Below, piece after piece: positions 18,572-27,405 of a stretch of 64,000 nt of DNA. A program made the position numbers and the translations under genes. Positions within the stretch are counted from its first letter, which is position 1; the number at the start of each line of letters is the position of its first letter. The notes beneath the pieces are model-generated. The model was not told the origin of the DNA. It saw only the letters and a list, made by a program, of their open reading frames with translations, and ran no database searches. Source of the DNA: Magnetococcales bacterium. Its GTDB lineage: Bacteria > Pseudomonadota > Magnetococcia > Magnetococcales > UBA8363. The DNA lies in contig JADGCV010000001.1 in the NCBI GenBank assembly GCA_015228815.1, positions 124,001-188,000 on the forward strand, read 5' to 3'.

Positions 18572-18673
18572 CACATAATCGTTCAGCAGGCCAGACCCCG
18601 GCACCGGCAAGAACATCCCGGTAAAGGTCCTGCAACACCCGAAAAACCCTGACGCACGGAGTGGCCGGATCGC

Positions 18674-19945
18674 ATGTTGATTGAATTCAGCGTCGCCAAT
18701 TATCTTTCCTTCTGCGAACGTCAGACCCTGAGCATGGTCGCCAGCTCCCAATATCGGGAATTGCCGGGGCATCATTTTTCTTCCGGAGTCACGGGGGTTC
18801 CCAACCTGCTCGTGGCCAATCTGATCTACGGCGCCAACGCCTCGGGCAAGAGCAACCTGATCAATGCGGCGATGTTCATGTGGGATTTCATCCTCAACTC
18901 CGTCAAGGGACAGGAGGGCGATCCCATCGATGTACAGCCCTTTCTCCTCAACAGCCGCAATTCCCAGGAACCCAGTCTGTTCGAGATGATCTTCATCATC
19001 GACGACACCCGCTATCAATACGGTTTCGGGGTGACGCCGCGCCGGGTCAACCATGAATGGCTTCTGGCCTATCCCAAGGGACGGGCGCAACGATGGTTTG
19101 AACGGTACTACGATCCCGACACCGGAAGGGAAACCTGGAATCTTCACAAAAAATTTCTCCCCGGCAACCGGGAAATCTGGAAGGATGCAACCCGGGCCAA
19201 CGCACTGTTCCTCTCCACCGCCATCCAACTCAACAGCGCCCCCTTGAAACCGGTATTCGACTGGTTCGACAAGCGGCTGCGCATTTTTCGTCCGCATGCC
19301 GAGATCAGCCGCGAATTCACCGCCACCCTGTGCCAGGATCCCCAGGGACGGCTTGAAGTGATGAAATTTCTCAATCAGGCCGATCTGGACATCGAGGGGA
19401 TCCGTCTGGAAACCCGCAATCTGGGTGATCTGGGAATGGACGACCTGCCCGATGGGGTGCGAACCGCCCTGAAAAGGGAAATGTCCAGCCAGATCGTCAC
19501 CGAGGTCCGCCTTGAACGTTCCACTTCCGACACCGGCGAACCGGTGGTCCTGCCCTGGGAGGCGGAATCCCGGGGAACCCAGAAATTTTTCGCCCTGGCC
19601 TGGCCTTTGATCAATCTTCTGCGCCAGGGACACGTCCTGTTCCTGGATGAAATGGATTCCAACCTGCACCACAATCTGGTCCGTTTTCTTTTCGAACTGC
19701 TGCACGACCCCAAGGTCAACCGCACCCAGGCGCAACTGGTTTCCACCACCCACGACATCGCCCTTCTGGACAATGACCTCTTCCGCCGTGATCAATACTG
19801 GATGATCGAAAAGACGGGCGACCGTTGCAGTGAACTCTATCCGATTTCCGATTTCGATCCGGTCCGCGGAGAACCGTTGCAACGGCGTTATCTCGATGGC
19901 CATTTCGGCGCCCTTCCCATTCTCAAGCGGTTCGACGGGTGGTGA
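18674..19945 (+). CDS. AAA_21-type ATPase, RloA/AbiLi-like
   Basis: 423-residue ABC/SMC-like ATPase of the COG1106/RloA group. It has MLIEFSVANYLSF at the N-terminus, Walker A GANASGKS at residues 53-60, Walker B VLFLDEMDSNLHH near residue 320 and the switch histidine in STTHD near 356. The ATP site looks intact. In known AbiL/RloA-RloB loci such an ATPase partners with a Toprim-like RloB and gives phage defence by abortive infection. The next frame overlaps its stop (GTGGTGA) and has RloB-like features. It is divergent from the rimP operon and has its own candidate promoter. A defence role is inferred. Confidence 0.8.
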   Translation: MLIEFSVANYLSFCERQTLSMVASSQYRELPGHHFSSGVTGVPNLLVANLIYGANASGKSNLINAAMFMWDFILNSVKGQEGDPIDVQPFLLNSRNSQEPSLFEMIFIIDDTRYQYGFGVTPRRVNHEWLLAYPKGRAQRWFERYYDPDTGRETWNLHKKFLPGNREIWKDATRANALFLSTAIQLNSAPLKPVFDWFDKRLRIFRPHAEISREFTATLCQDPQGRLEVMKFLNQADLDIEGIRLETRNLGDLGMDDLPDGVRTALKREMSSQIVTEVRLERSTSDTGEPVVLPWEAESRGTQKFFALAWPLINLLRQGHVLFLDEMDSNLHHNLVRFLFELLHDPKVNRTQAQLVSTTHDIALLDNDLFRRDQYWMIEKTGDRCSELYPISDFDPVRGEPLQRRYLDGHFGALPILKRFDGW

Positions 19946-20628
19946 CGCCCTTGGACAGGCGACCTTCAGGACCCCGGGAGCGAACGCCGTCCTCCCTGGA
20001 ACGCATCAAGGGAGTACATGGCGTCCGCGACGGCATGCTGCTCCTGGCCCCCGCCGCCGCCATCCCCTACCTCGATGCCATGTCGAAACACCTTGGCCTG
20101 TCGCGTCGGATCGCCTTGGCCCAGATCCCCCCCTTTCCCTCACCCGAGGCGTTCATGGCCGAGGTCCGTCTTCATCATCGACGCCTTGGACCTTTGCGCC
20201 GCATCTTCGGGCTTGTCGAACTCCCCCTGGGCCCGACGACCCGAACCGCGGAGGTCCGGGCACTGCGTGATCTTGTCCGCCATCACGACCTTCCGGGCAA
20301 CGTTTCACTCCGGGTCCTCTTTTCCCGTCCCGGTTTTTCCCTGTGGATCGCCCTGCATTATTCCTTTTCCGCGCCGCCCGAAGACCCTTCCCTCATTGGA
20401 AACTGGATCGAAAGACTCCATTCCGAAATCCCTCCCGATTCCCCGACCGTGATTTTTTCCGATCCGGTCGCCGTCCCCCGAACACTCGATACCGCCATGG
20501 ACCGGGCGCGATTTCTCGCCCGGAATCGGGCGCACCATCCAACCGATGAATGTCTCCCCTTCACGGAAGTCCATGAACTGATGGCCTGTCTGATACGTCT
20601 GGGGCAACGAATTCCCGAAAAACATTGA
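19942..20628 (+). CDS. RloB-like protein with degenerate Toprim motifs (putative AbiL partner)
   Basis: 229 residues; GTG 19942 overlaps the ATPase stop as GTGA, so the two are coupled. The C-terminal half matches the RloB pattern as I know it. RVLFSRPGFSLWIALHYSF corresponds to the SNPxFELWLLLHF block, and AMDRARFLARNRAHHP..LPFTEVHELMACL to the terminal A..rA.....PsT.VH.LV..L block. The N-terminal MLLLAPAAAIPYLDAM stands where RloB has an LIxCEGExTExxYF motif, and IFGLVELP where it has VFDRDD. The acidic catalytic residues thus appear to be absent. Alternatively it is an unrelated unknown. The alignment was made by eye. Confidence 0.55.
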   Translation: MTPLDRRPSGPRERTPSSLERIKGVHGVRDGMLLLAPAAAIPYLDAMSKHLGLSRRIALAQIPPFPSPEAFMAEVRLHHRRLGPLRRIFGLVELPLGPTTRTAEVRALRDLVRHHDLPGNVSLRVLFSRPGFSLWIALHYSFSAPPEDPSLIGNWIERLHSEIPPDSPTVIFSDPVAVPRTLDTAMDRARFLARNRAHHPTDECLPFTEVHELMACLIRLGQRIPEKH

Positions 20629-20680
20629 CGCTCCAGAAAACCCCCTTCGTTCCCTTTGCAACCGGTCCGGAAAATCATCC

Positions 20681-20702
20681 TTGCGAAAATCGCGTTTTTT
20701 TT
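20681..20702 (+). terminator. weak intrinsic terminator after the rloB-like gene
   Basis: TTGCGAAAATCGCG followed by eight T. The stem is short (3-4 bp), so this is a weak candidate that would separate the rloAB-like pair from the next gene. Confidence 0.35.
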
Positions 20703-20807
20703 CGCCCCGACCGCATTTTTTTGTTAAGATCCATTCAAACGATTCCGATAAATTGAATAGAGGTAGTGTTTACCAAATAAAAAAGTTACCGCATCAGGAA
20801 CAAGACC

Positions 20808-21584
20808 ATGTCCGACACCACGGAACAAATTCTGGATCAGGTTCTGGCCCGCGTACAGGGAATCTGGGCCTCTCCGATTCCGGTCGCGCGTTTCGAGTTC
20901 GAGTTGAAACGACTGGAACGGATCGTCAAGGAGTACCGTCGGAAGGAACCGACACGCGCCTTCTATCTATTGGGGTTGCTGGCGACCCTCATGGACGATC
21001 CGGAAAGGATGCGTGCCAGTTTCAGGAATGCCCTGGCGCATTCGGGTAACGATTTCGACGTGCGCCATGGATTCGGTTCGTGCCTGGCCCGCCTTGGATT
21101 TTTTTCCGAGGCGCGCAACCAGTACGAACTTCTCTACCAGGACAACCCCGAGGACCTCGACGTTCTGGCGGAACTGATCGTCTCGTCACTGGCGGCGGGA
21201 CGGATCCAGGAAGGGGTCAAGTGGATCCAGTGCTGGAGCGAACTCAACCCCGACCGGCCCTTCGAAGAGGCCGAAACCATCGCCAGAAGCGGCGCCCTGT
21301 TGCAGAAATTCGGCATCTCCGATGATCAGGTCGAACGTCTCCAGGGATTGGCCCTGCGCATTCTTGAAAAGGAACGCAAGGAGGTCAAGACCATCAACTA
21401 CCGCGGCATGCCCGAGGAAAATCCGCAGTGGATCGATGCAAGCCTGGTCCTCGACGAACCGGAGGATGTCGTCGATGCGTTGAACAGCAAACTCGCCTCG
21501 GCCCTTTCCAACACGACGACACCACGCAAGGTCGCCGATCTGGTCGTCTTCAACTATGCCCGCGAACATCAGTCGGTTTCATGA
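20808..21584 (+). CDS. TPR-like protein of unknown function
   Basis: 258 residues with no signal peptide, beginning MSDTTEQILDQVLARVQGIW. Residues ~45-165 form helix pairs with TPR spacing (AFYLLGLLATLMDDPERMRASFRNAL, FGSCLARLGFFSEARNQYELLYQDNPEDLDVLAELI). The rest is charged and not recognised. It is probably a cytoplasmic protein-interaction module. It lies 179 bases after the rloAB-like pair on the same strand, beyond a weak terminator, so membership in that module is possible but unproven. Confidence 0.6.
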   Translation: MSDTTEQILDQVLARVQGIWASPIPVARFEFELKRLERIVKEYRRKEPTRAFYLLGLLATLMDDPERMRASFRNALAHSGNDFDVRHGFGSCLARLGFFSEARNQYELLYQDNPEDLDVLAELIVSSLAAGRIQEGVKWIQCWSELNPDRPFEEAETIARSGALLQKFGISDDQVERLQGLALRILEKERKEVKTINYRGMPEENPQWIDASLVLDEPEDVVDALNSKLASALSNTTTPRKVADLVVFNYAREHQSVS

Positions 21585-21608
21585 ATCAGGAGGCGCGTAC
21601 ACGAACAC

Positions 21609-21638
21609 AGTCAAAAATAAAAATCATGGGGGCAATCC
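21609..21638 (+). repeat. half-copy of the dispersed intergenic repeat
   Basis: AGTCAAAAATAAAAATCATG then GGGGCAATCC resembles one arm of the family seen at 5700-5745, 60510-60550 and 63727-63765, without its inverted partner. It lies between the TPR gene and chrB, which converge here. Confidence 0.5.
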
Positions 21639-21660
21639 TTATTTCTTACCGAAAAAGCCA

Positions 21661-22641
21661 TCAGGCCTTTGTCGATAATCCGTGAAAAAGATTTTCCATG
21701 ACGTGTCCTCCGCGCTGGAGCCGTTCCGCGTCATCCGTTGTCGATGCGACGATTCCCGAAAGAACTGTCGCAATCCCTGGTGACTCTTCATGCTGGAAAC
21801 AACCTCCACCCAGATCCAGGTCGTGAACGATGCCTGCCAGTGCCTTCATCGCTGGCCAAGACACGTCAAAATGCCGGACCAATACCTCGAAGGTACATGC
21901 TTCTCCTTCATGGGTGAATTCTCCTCCAGGCATATCGAAACAAATTTCTCCCTCCCTGGGGTGATCCTCCCGATCGGCGACAAAACGAAAGACGGCCTCC
22001 GGATCGATGAACCTGCGGATCAACCAGGCCGAAGCGATGCGATCCACGTAAACCCCGGACCGGGTCACCCAGGTCTTGCGATGATAGTGCTTCTTGTCAC
22101 GCAGTGCCGGTTCCTGATCTTCGTCGGCTGGATTTTCCAAACGGTTCAATTTTGATTCCACGGCGATCAGTTGTTCTTTCAGGGACGCCCCTTCAGGGGC
22201 ATCAAAAAAATCGATCCGCCGAATCTTGAGCGCCCGTTTCCGAATCGCCTCGATTTCCCGCCGCCAGTTTGTCGTGCATTCATTGGTGGACAGACCACTG
22301 TTTCCAACGTCGGTCACCATCTCCAGGAGTCGTTTCGCTTCCCGGATCAGGGGAGTGTACTCCAGATTGCGTGCCGTCTGGAAACTTCCCTTGATTTCTT
22401 CTTCGATCCCGATCCCGGGAAAAACCACCTCCCCGACAAACGCCCGTCCTCCTCCCGATTCGATTTCCTGGGCCAACCACACGAACCCTTCATGTCCCTC
22501 TGGAGAGGCCGGAAGCAGGTAGACTGAATTCTTCAACGCCACCGCCCCCAGGGACGAAAGACGATTGGCCACCTTGTTGCGCAGGTAGGCGGGCTTTGGC
22601 GGAATGTTGTGAATCAGCAGGCTCCAACGAAGGGGATTCAT
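21661..22641 (-). CDS. chrB: chromate resistance protein ChrB-like
   Basis: 326 residues. The N-terminal part (to about residue 150, starting PLRWSLLIHNIPPKPAYLRNKVANRLSSLGAVALKNSVYLLP) resembles the ChrB N-terminal domain. From about residue 189 the ChrB C-terminal domain is clear: TWVTRSGVYVDRIASAWLIR, RFIDPEAVFRFV, CFDMPGGEFTHEGEACTFEVLV and LAGIVHDLDL. ChrB proteins act as chromate-responsive regulators or help detoxify chromate. No chrA permease is nearby; the divergent genes encode a DUF2148 iron-sulphur protein and an MFS transporter. Ribosome binding site AGGA precedes ATG 22641. Confidence 0.82.
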   Translation of the reverse strand: MNPLRWSLLIHNIPPKPAYLRNKVANRLSSLGAVALKNSVYLLPASPEGHEGFVWLAQEIESGGGRAFVGEVVFPGIGIEEEIKGSFQTARNLEYTPLIREAKRLLEMVTDVGNSGLSTNECTTNWRREIEAIRKRALKIRRIDFFDAPEGASLKEQLIAVESKLNRLENPADEDQEPALRDKKHYHRKTWVTRSGVYVDRIASAWLIRRFIDPEAVFRFVADREDHPREGEICFDMPGGEFTHEGEACTFEVLVRHFDVSWPAMKALAGIVHDLDLGGGCFQHEESPGIATVLSGIVASTTDDAERLQRGGHVMENLFHGLSTKA

Positions 22642-22660
22642 GCAGGGTCCTTTTTTATAT

Positions 22661-22700
22661 CAATTGCAATCGTAATCATGGTAGTATATAAAGCAATTGC
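22661..22700 (+). promoter_or_regulatory. sigma-70 promoter flanked by inverted GCAATTG (candidate operator)
   Basis: TTGCAA (22664-22669), a 17-base spacer and TATAAA (22687-22692) form a strong promoter toward the DUF2148 gene. CAATTGCA (22661-22668) overlaps the -35 box and GCAATTGC (22693-22700) follows the -10 box, giving an inverted pair. With chrB divergent, this is the natural place for ChrB to act; binding is inferred. Confidence 0.55.
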
Positions 22701-22780
22701 TACATAGTGTGCAACCGTTCGCTTTTGCTTGCGGATGAAGCATGTCCGCCATTTTCAATTTTGGAAAGGGAAACCATACC

Positions 22781-23326
22781 ATGAAACAGGCATCGTTGAT
22801 GGCCGCCCAGTTGATGGCCGCATCCATGCGGACCGCCCCCAAGGCTGGAGGAAAAGATTTTCTGGAGATTGTCGTGGTGGATGATGAGACCACCCTGAAA
22901 AGCCTGTCCGAAAGAATGTCGGCCCATGCCCCCGAGAGTACCAACGAGGCCTTCTGGTCCAGGGACGCAGCCAACATTGCCGTTTGTCACGCGGTGGTGC
23001 TGGTGGGTCTCAGGCGGTTCGTCACGGCGGGATACGATTGTGGCGGCTGTGGTTTTCCGACCTGTGCCGAATTTACCAGGCAGCGCACGGAACAAGTGAA
23101 AAAAATGGGTTACTCTGGCCCCCATTGCGTCATGCGAATGATGGATATCGGTGTTGCCCTGGCTTCCGCCGCCAAGACGGCGGGATTGCTCAACATCGAC
23201 AACCGGGTCCAGCAACGTGTCGGAGCGGCGGCCCGGGCGATGGGATTGATCGATGCCGCGGTGGTCATGGGAATTCCCATCGGAGTTTTCGGGAAGAACC
23301 CATTTTTCGACCGGGCGAAACATTGA
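22781..23326 (+). CDS. DUF2148 ferredoxin-domain protein
   Basis: About 181 residues from ATG 22781; an in-frame ATG at 22742 would add 13. The family is marked by the Cys cluster CGGCGFPTCAEF, a probable Fe-S ligand set, followed by GPHCVMRMMDIGVALASAAKTA and AMGLIDAAVVMGIPIGVFGKNPFFDR. Function is not established. The cluster suggests electron transfer or sensing. It is transcribed from the promoter at 22664-22692, divergent from chrB, and followed 17 bases later by an MFS transporter. The trio may be a metal/oxyanion stress module. Confidence 0.75.
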   Translation: MKQASLMAAQLMAASMRTAPKAGGKDFLEIVVVDDETTLKSLSERMSAHAPESTNEAFWSRDAANIAVCHAVVLVGLRRFVTAGYDCGGCGFPTCAEFTRQRTEQVKKMGYSGPHCVMRMMDIGVALASAAKTAGLLNIDNRVQQRVGAAARAMGLIDAAVVMGIPIGVFGKNPFFDRAKH

Positions 23327-23343
23327 TCGGAAGGACAAGCGCC

Positions 23344-24549
23344 ATGAGTGTTCAACTGATATTTGGATCGTTGTGTTCGGTCAGTTTCCTGGCCCGGTTT
23401 TCCTATGCCCTGGCCCGAAATCCGGTCCTGCCGCTGTTTGCCGTGTTTCTGGGGGCGGGACCGGAGGCGGTGGGACTGGCAGTGGGCATATCCACCGTGA
23501 CCGGGATTTTCTTCAAACTGCCGGCAGGGGCGCTGTCCGATGTCATCGGCAGGCGCCGGACCATGCTGGCAGGCCTGTGCATCTTTGCCATCATGCCGTT
23601 CGCCTATCTGTTCATCGAGGACTATGAACAATTGGTCGTCATCCGGTTTCTGCATGGATTGGCGACAGCAATCTATGGACCGGTGGCCATGGCGGTCGTG
23701 GCGGATATTGCTGGATCGAAAAAGGGGGAATGGCTTTCCTGGTTTTCCTCCGTGGGCATTGTCGGTACCCTCCTCGGTGCGCCGGTCGGCGGTTTGTTGC
23801 TTTCCCTGTATCCCCCCGAGACCGCCTCCCATTCCACCGGGACATTCGATTTGATCTATGGACTCTGTGGCGTGACCGGGGTGATGTCTCTGCTCATGGG
23901 ATTGCGCTGGCTGTTGCAACATGAGGAGGTGCCGAAAGCAAGCCTGTCGGAACGATGGCTACGCTTTGCCCATGGCATTCGCGAGGTCGTGGCGGACCGC
24001 AGGGTGGCGATCACTTCGGGAATGGAAGGGTTGCAAAATCTGGCCATGGGCGCATTGGAGGCATTCTTGCCCATCTATGCGGTGACGGTCGCGGGTCTCT
24101 CCCCCTTCCAGGCCGGTTTGTTGTGGGGTTGCCAGGTGGGAACGGTGTTGCTGGCCAAACCGCTCATGGGACGAATTTCCGATCGACGTGGCAGAAAATC
24201 CTTGATTCTGTGGGGCATGGTCTGCTGCGCGGTCGCCATCGCCATGATTCCCACGCAGGAAGGGTTCATGGCGCTTCTGGGACCGGCGCTTCTTTTTGGC
24301 CTGGGTGAGGCCTTGGTCACCTCGTCCACCGCCGCGTTGGTCGCCGACCTGTGCCGGGAACAACACTATGGCGCCGCCATGGGGGTGTTCGGAACCTTGT
24401 TCGATGTGGGCCACGCCTCGGGTCCCATCCTCGGCGGACTGCTGGTCGGCGCCTTCGGTTACCAGACCGCCTTTGCCGCCATGGCGTTCCTCATGCTTCT
24501 GTCCCTGCCGGTTTTTCACCTCATGGTGAAAGAAAACCCAAATCCTTAG
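23344..24549 (+). CDS. MFS transporter
   Basis: About 401 residues with 12 predicted hydrophobic segments. MFS loop motifs are visible: GALSDVIGRRRTMLAG between TM2 and TM3, and GRISDRRGRKSLILWG at the matching place in the second half. ATG 23344 is preceded by GGAAGGACAAG. The substrate cannot be read from sequence. Position behind a DUF2148 gene and opposite chrB hints at efflux of a toxic ion or small molecule. A long intergenic-looking extension upstream (from 22984) is the DUF2148 gene read in another frame. Confidence 0.85.
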   Translation: MSVQLIFGSLCSVSFLARFSYALARNPVLPLFAVFLGAGPEAVGLAVGISTVTGIFFKLPAGALSDVIGRRRTMLAGLCIFAIMPFAYLFIEDYEQLVVIRFLHGLATAIYGPVAMAVVADIAGSKKGEWLSWFSSVGIVGTLLGAPVGGLLLSLYPPETASHSTGTFDLIYGLCGVTGVMSLLMGLRWLLQHEEVPKASLSERWLRFAHGIREVVADRRVAITSGMEGLQNLAMGALEAFLPIYAVTVAGLSPFQAGLLWGCQVGTVLLAKPLMGRISDRRGRKSLILWGMVCCAVAIAMIPTQEGFMALLGPALLFGLGEALVTSSTAALVADLCREQHYGAAMGVFGTLFDVGHASGPILGGLLVGAFGYQTAFAAMAFLMLLSLPVFHLMVKENPNP

Positions 24550-24611
24550 ATCGCGAAAAAATCGGGGGAAGAGGCCGGAACCGGTCCCGGCCATTCCATG
24601 CCCGGGACCAC

Positions 24612-24803
24612 TCAACTGGGAAACGTCAAAATCCCATAATAATAATCGACATACCGTTTCAAACGGTTGAGGGCGTTGCTGTTGAGGGCCTGCAAATCGG
24701 TCAAATCCCTGACACCGCTGTGACTGCGGACAATGGCGAAAACGTTGGGGTTTTTCTTGAGAAAGTCGATTTTTTCTTGAATTTCGTTAAGTTCCAGAGA
24801 CAT
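24612..24803 (-). CDS. small hypothetical protein
   Basis: 63 residues from ATG 24803, with AAAGGAG 7 bases upstream. The start MSLELNEIQEKIDFLKKNPNVF is helical and charged, followed by LNRLKRYVDYYYGILTFPS. No family recognised. It stands between the MFS gene (convergent) and yrfG (same strand, upstream). The good ribosome binding site supports expression. Confidence 0.5.
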   Translation of the reverse strand: MSLELNEIQEKIDFLKKNPNVFAIVRSHSGVRDLTDLQALNSNALNRLKRYVDYYYGILTFPS

Positions 24804-24869
24804 CGTTTTTCTCCTTTCCATACGGGTGGCGATTGGTTTCATTAAGGTGAATCAATCTTCATGCCAAAG

Positions 24870-25550
24870 TCACGGGGGCATGATCTCACGAAAATCGATG
24901 ATCGAGGGAAAACGGTGCGAAAACCGGGGTGGCAATCGGGAACTGGGGGCAGCGACATGGATGGGAAAGGCGATCCCCTGGGTTTTGGCAGCATCGAGGA
25001 CCGCTTCGATATCGTCGGCCAGGAGCGTGGTTTCGGGATGGAAGGGGAATGATTCTTTCAGGGCATGCCAGAATTCGGGGGTTTCCTTGGGATGACCGAT
25101 GGCATGGCTGCAATGAATGGTGGTGATCCAGGCACCGAGTCCCGTTTTCTTGAACTTCAGGTCGATGGCGTGGGGATGGGCATTGGTGACCAGGCAAACG
25201 GTACGTCCATTCTGTTTGAGGCGGTCGAGAAAGGGGACAACATGGGGATGGATGCCAATCAGGTCGGAAACGCGCTCCTTGAGCCCTGGAATGTCCAGAT
25301 CGAGCATACGTGACCAATGGTCGAGATCGTACCAGGCAAGGGTTCCCTCGAAGGAGCGGTATCGGGCCAAAACTTCGGCGCGGGCCTGTTCGATGGGAAG
25401 GGCATGTTTTTCGGAATAGGCCTGGGGCACGGTTTCGCGAAAGAAAACGTTGTCGAAGTTCAGGTCCAGGAGGGTCCCGTCCATATCCAGGAAGACGGAG
25501 GAAATGGTTTGCCAGGGAATGGGTTGCATGGGCCTTGGGGCTGCGATCAT
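24870..25550 (-). CDS. yrfG: GMP/IMP nucleotidase, HAD family
   Basis: 226-residue HAD hydrolase closely matching E. coli YrfG along its length. It has VFLDMDGTLLDLNFDNVFF (nucleophile Asp22 and Asp24), LVTNAHPHAIDLKFKKTGL (motif II), CSHAIGHPKETPEFW (motif III Lys) and LLADDIEAVLDAAKTQGI (motif IV). YrfG dephosphorylates purine monophosphates. ATG 25550 overlaps the argJ stop as ATGA, so the gene is translationally coupled to argJ. Confidence 0.88.
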   Translation of the reverse strand: MIAAPRPMQPIPWQTISSVFLDMDGTLLDLNFDNVFFRETVPQAYSEKHALPIEQARAEVLARYRSFEGTLAWYDLDHWSRMLDLDIPGLKERVSDLIGIHPHVVPFLDRLKQNGRTVCLVTNAHPHAIDLKFKKTGLGAWITTIHCSHAIGHPKETPEFWHALKESFPFHPETTLLADDIEAVLDAAKTQGIAFPIHVAAPSSRLPPRFSHRFPSIIDFREIMPP

Positions 25551-26770
25551 GACCGGTAATCGGCATTGATGGTAATGTAGTCGTGGGTCAGATCGCAGGT
25601 CCAGACGGCATCGGCGTGGTCTCCCAGACCAAGATCGATGCGAACGGTGATTTCCTTCCGGGCCATGACGGCGGCGCCGTCTTTTTCCAGGTAGCCCGGG
25701 GCACGAACGCCACCGGAGACGATCTGAACCGTGTCCAGGAACATGTCGATCCGCTCGACCCGAAGCGGCACGCCGGCATAACCGACCGCAGCCAGGATCC
25801 GCCCCCAGTTGGGATCGGAACCGGCAAAGGCGGTCTTGACCAGGGGGCTCTTGGCAACGGTGGCGGCGATGGTCCGGGCATCCTTGCGGGTCATGGCTCC
25901 CGTGACCTCGATGGTGACGAATTTGCTGGCCCCTTCACCATCGGCGACAATCTTCCTTGCCAGCTGGCCGCAAACTGTTTCCAGGGCACGGGTAAACCGT
26001 GACATGGCGTCGGGATTGGCCGGACCGCAAACCACCCCACCCTGACCCGAAGCGAAGGCCAAGACGGTATCGTTGGTGGAGGTGTCGCCATCGACGATGG
26101 ATCGGTTGAAGGTTTCATCGACGGCAAGGGCAAGATGGGTCTGAAGAACGTCCGCCGGGATGATGGCATCGGTGAAGAGGAAACAGAGCATGGTGGCCAT
26201 GTTGGGGTGGATCATCCCTGCCCCCTTGGCAATCCCCAGGACATGGACCGGTTTATCCTCAATGAAAAAACGTTCGGCGGCCAGTTTTGGATAGGCATCG
26301 GTGGTCATGATTGCCCGCGCCGCTTTTTCCCAGCCGGTTTCACCGGCGGCAAGGGCCTGGACCAGACCCGGCAGGGCCGCCATGGGGCGCTCCACGGGAA
26401 AATGTTCGCCGATGACTCCGGTGGCGGCGATGAAAACGGTCTCCTCCGGGATGTGGAGGTGTCCGGCGACGGCCTGGGTCAGATTTTGCGCCGCCACCAT
26501 CCCCTGGGGACCATTGGCGACGTTGGCATTGCCGGAGTTGACGATCAGCGCCCTTCCCGTTCCCTGGGACAGCCGCTCGCGACACAGGGTCACGGGAGCG
26601 GCAACCACCTGGTTTTGGGTGAAGACACCGGCAACCCGGGTGTCGGGATCCATGGCCACGAGAAGCAGATCGGTCCGGTTGTCGGTCTTGATGCCGCAGG
26701 CGGCGGTGGCAAAACGAAATCCCGAAATGTTCCATGCCACGTTGTCGGAGAGATTCGCTGGGATCGTCAT
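25547..26770 (-). CDS. argJ: bifunctional glutamate N-acetyltransferase/ornithine acetyltransferase
   Basis: Transfers acetyl from N-acetylornithine to glutamate in the cyclic arginine pathway. The 407-residue precursor self-cleaves before a Thr nucleophile. The site is visible as KGAGMIHPNMATMLCF, with cleavage between Ala192 and Thr193. The oxyanion-hole ATGVIGE is at 116-122. C-terminal NPDWG-like SDPNWGRILAAVGYAG is present. ATG 26770 fits the family start; an upstream in-frame ATG at 26794 adds eight residues. yrfG overlaps its end. Confidence 0.95.
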   Translation of the reverse strand: MTIPANLSDNVAWNISGFRFATAACGIKTDNRTDLLLVAMDPDTRVAGVFTQNQVVAAPVTLCRERLSQGTGRALIVNSGNANVANGPQGMVAAQNLTQAVAGHLHIPEETVFIAATGVIGEHFPVERPMAALPGLVQALAAGETGWEKAARAIMTTDAYPKLAAERFFIEDKPVHVLGIAKGAGMIHPNMATMLCFLFTDAIIPADVLQTHLALAVDETFNRSIVDGDTSTNDTVLAFASGQGGVVCGPANPDAMSRFTRALETVCGQLARKIVADGEGASKFVTIEVTGAMTRKDARTIAATVAKSPLVKTAFAGSDPNWGRILAAVGYAGVPLRVERIDMFLDTVQIVSGGVRAPGYLEKDGAAVMARKEITVRIDLGLGDHADAVWTCDLTHDYITINADYRS

Positions 26771-27111
26771 GGGCTGCCCTTTGTCTGAACGCAAATCACT
26801 TTAGGTGAAACCGGCCTGAAAAATTCATGTCACGGATCGATAGACTGTCATGGCGTCTGAATTATCGGACGCCAGATTCTATGAAAGAAAAAACCGGGCT
26901 GCAATGGGTGTCGCATGGGGTAGGCATGGTGGCCAGGATGGCCTGGAAAATGGCATGCTACTTGAATCCAACCAGGCATGTGCATGACAGGCAGGACGGA
27001 GACGAAATCAAAAAACAACGATCGATCAACGTGTTCACGATCATCGAACAACCCGGCGCTCCCTGCGTGCGACCGACAAAAAATAATCGACAGTGGCAAA
27101 AGGGCACTCCA
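26771..27111. other. intergenic region upstream of argJ
   Basis: About 340 bases between divergent argJ and a small + strand gene. A longer frame from 26827 continues into that gene but its first 95 residues lack a ribosome binding site and any recognisable pattern. I see no hairpin or repeat of the window family. Confidence 0.35.
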
Positions 27112-27318
27112 ATGGGACAAAGCATCAAAAAAAAGATGAGCCGTCGCGCCTGGCTGGGCGACATGGAACCAGAATACGAAGGCATGCTGGAATGGATGCT
27201 CCTGGCCAGGGAGGTGGAAAAACAACCTCCCGAACCCAGGCAGCCGTTGTATTGGGCATTGCTTCCCGGCACGCTTGCGACGACCCCGGCCTCGCGGACA
27301 GGCATTGCATGTCACTGA
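27112..27318 (+). CDS. small basic hypothetical protein
   Basis: 68 residues from ATG 27112 with AAAAGGG 7 bases upstream. It reads MGQSIKKKMSRRAWLGDMEP, then a short acidic stretch and a proline-rich segment. No family recognised. The ribosome binding site is the main support; codon use is not decisive. Confidence 0.35.
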   Translation: MGQSIKKKMSRRAWLGDMEPEYEGMLEWMLLAREVEKQPPEPRQPLYWALLPGTLATTPASRTGIACH

Positions 27319-27405
27319 GGAATTGGTGACAATGAACGTGATACCGGTGTTTTGATCGTTTCAGACCGGCGATGGATCCTGCCGGATACCCAAGGATTGT
27401 CCACG

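Noticed and set aside
26827-27111. N-terminal extension of the small gene at 27112
   Set aside because: No ribosome binding site and no recognisable sequence; the internal ATG has a good one.
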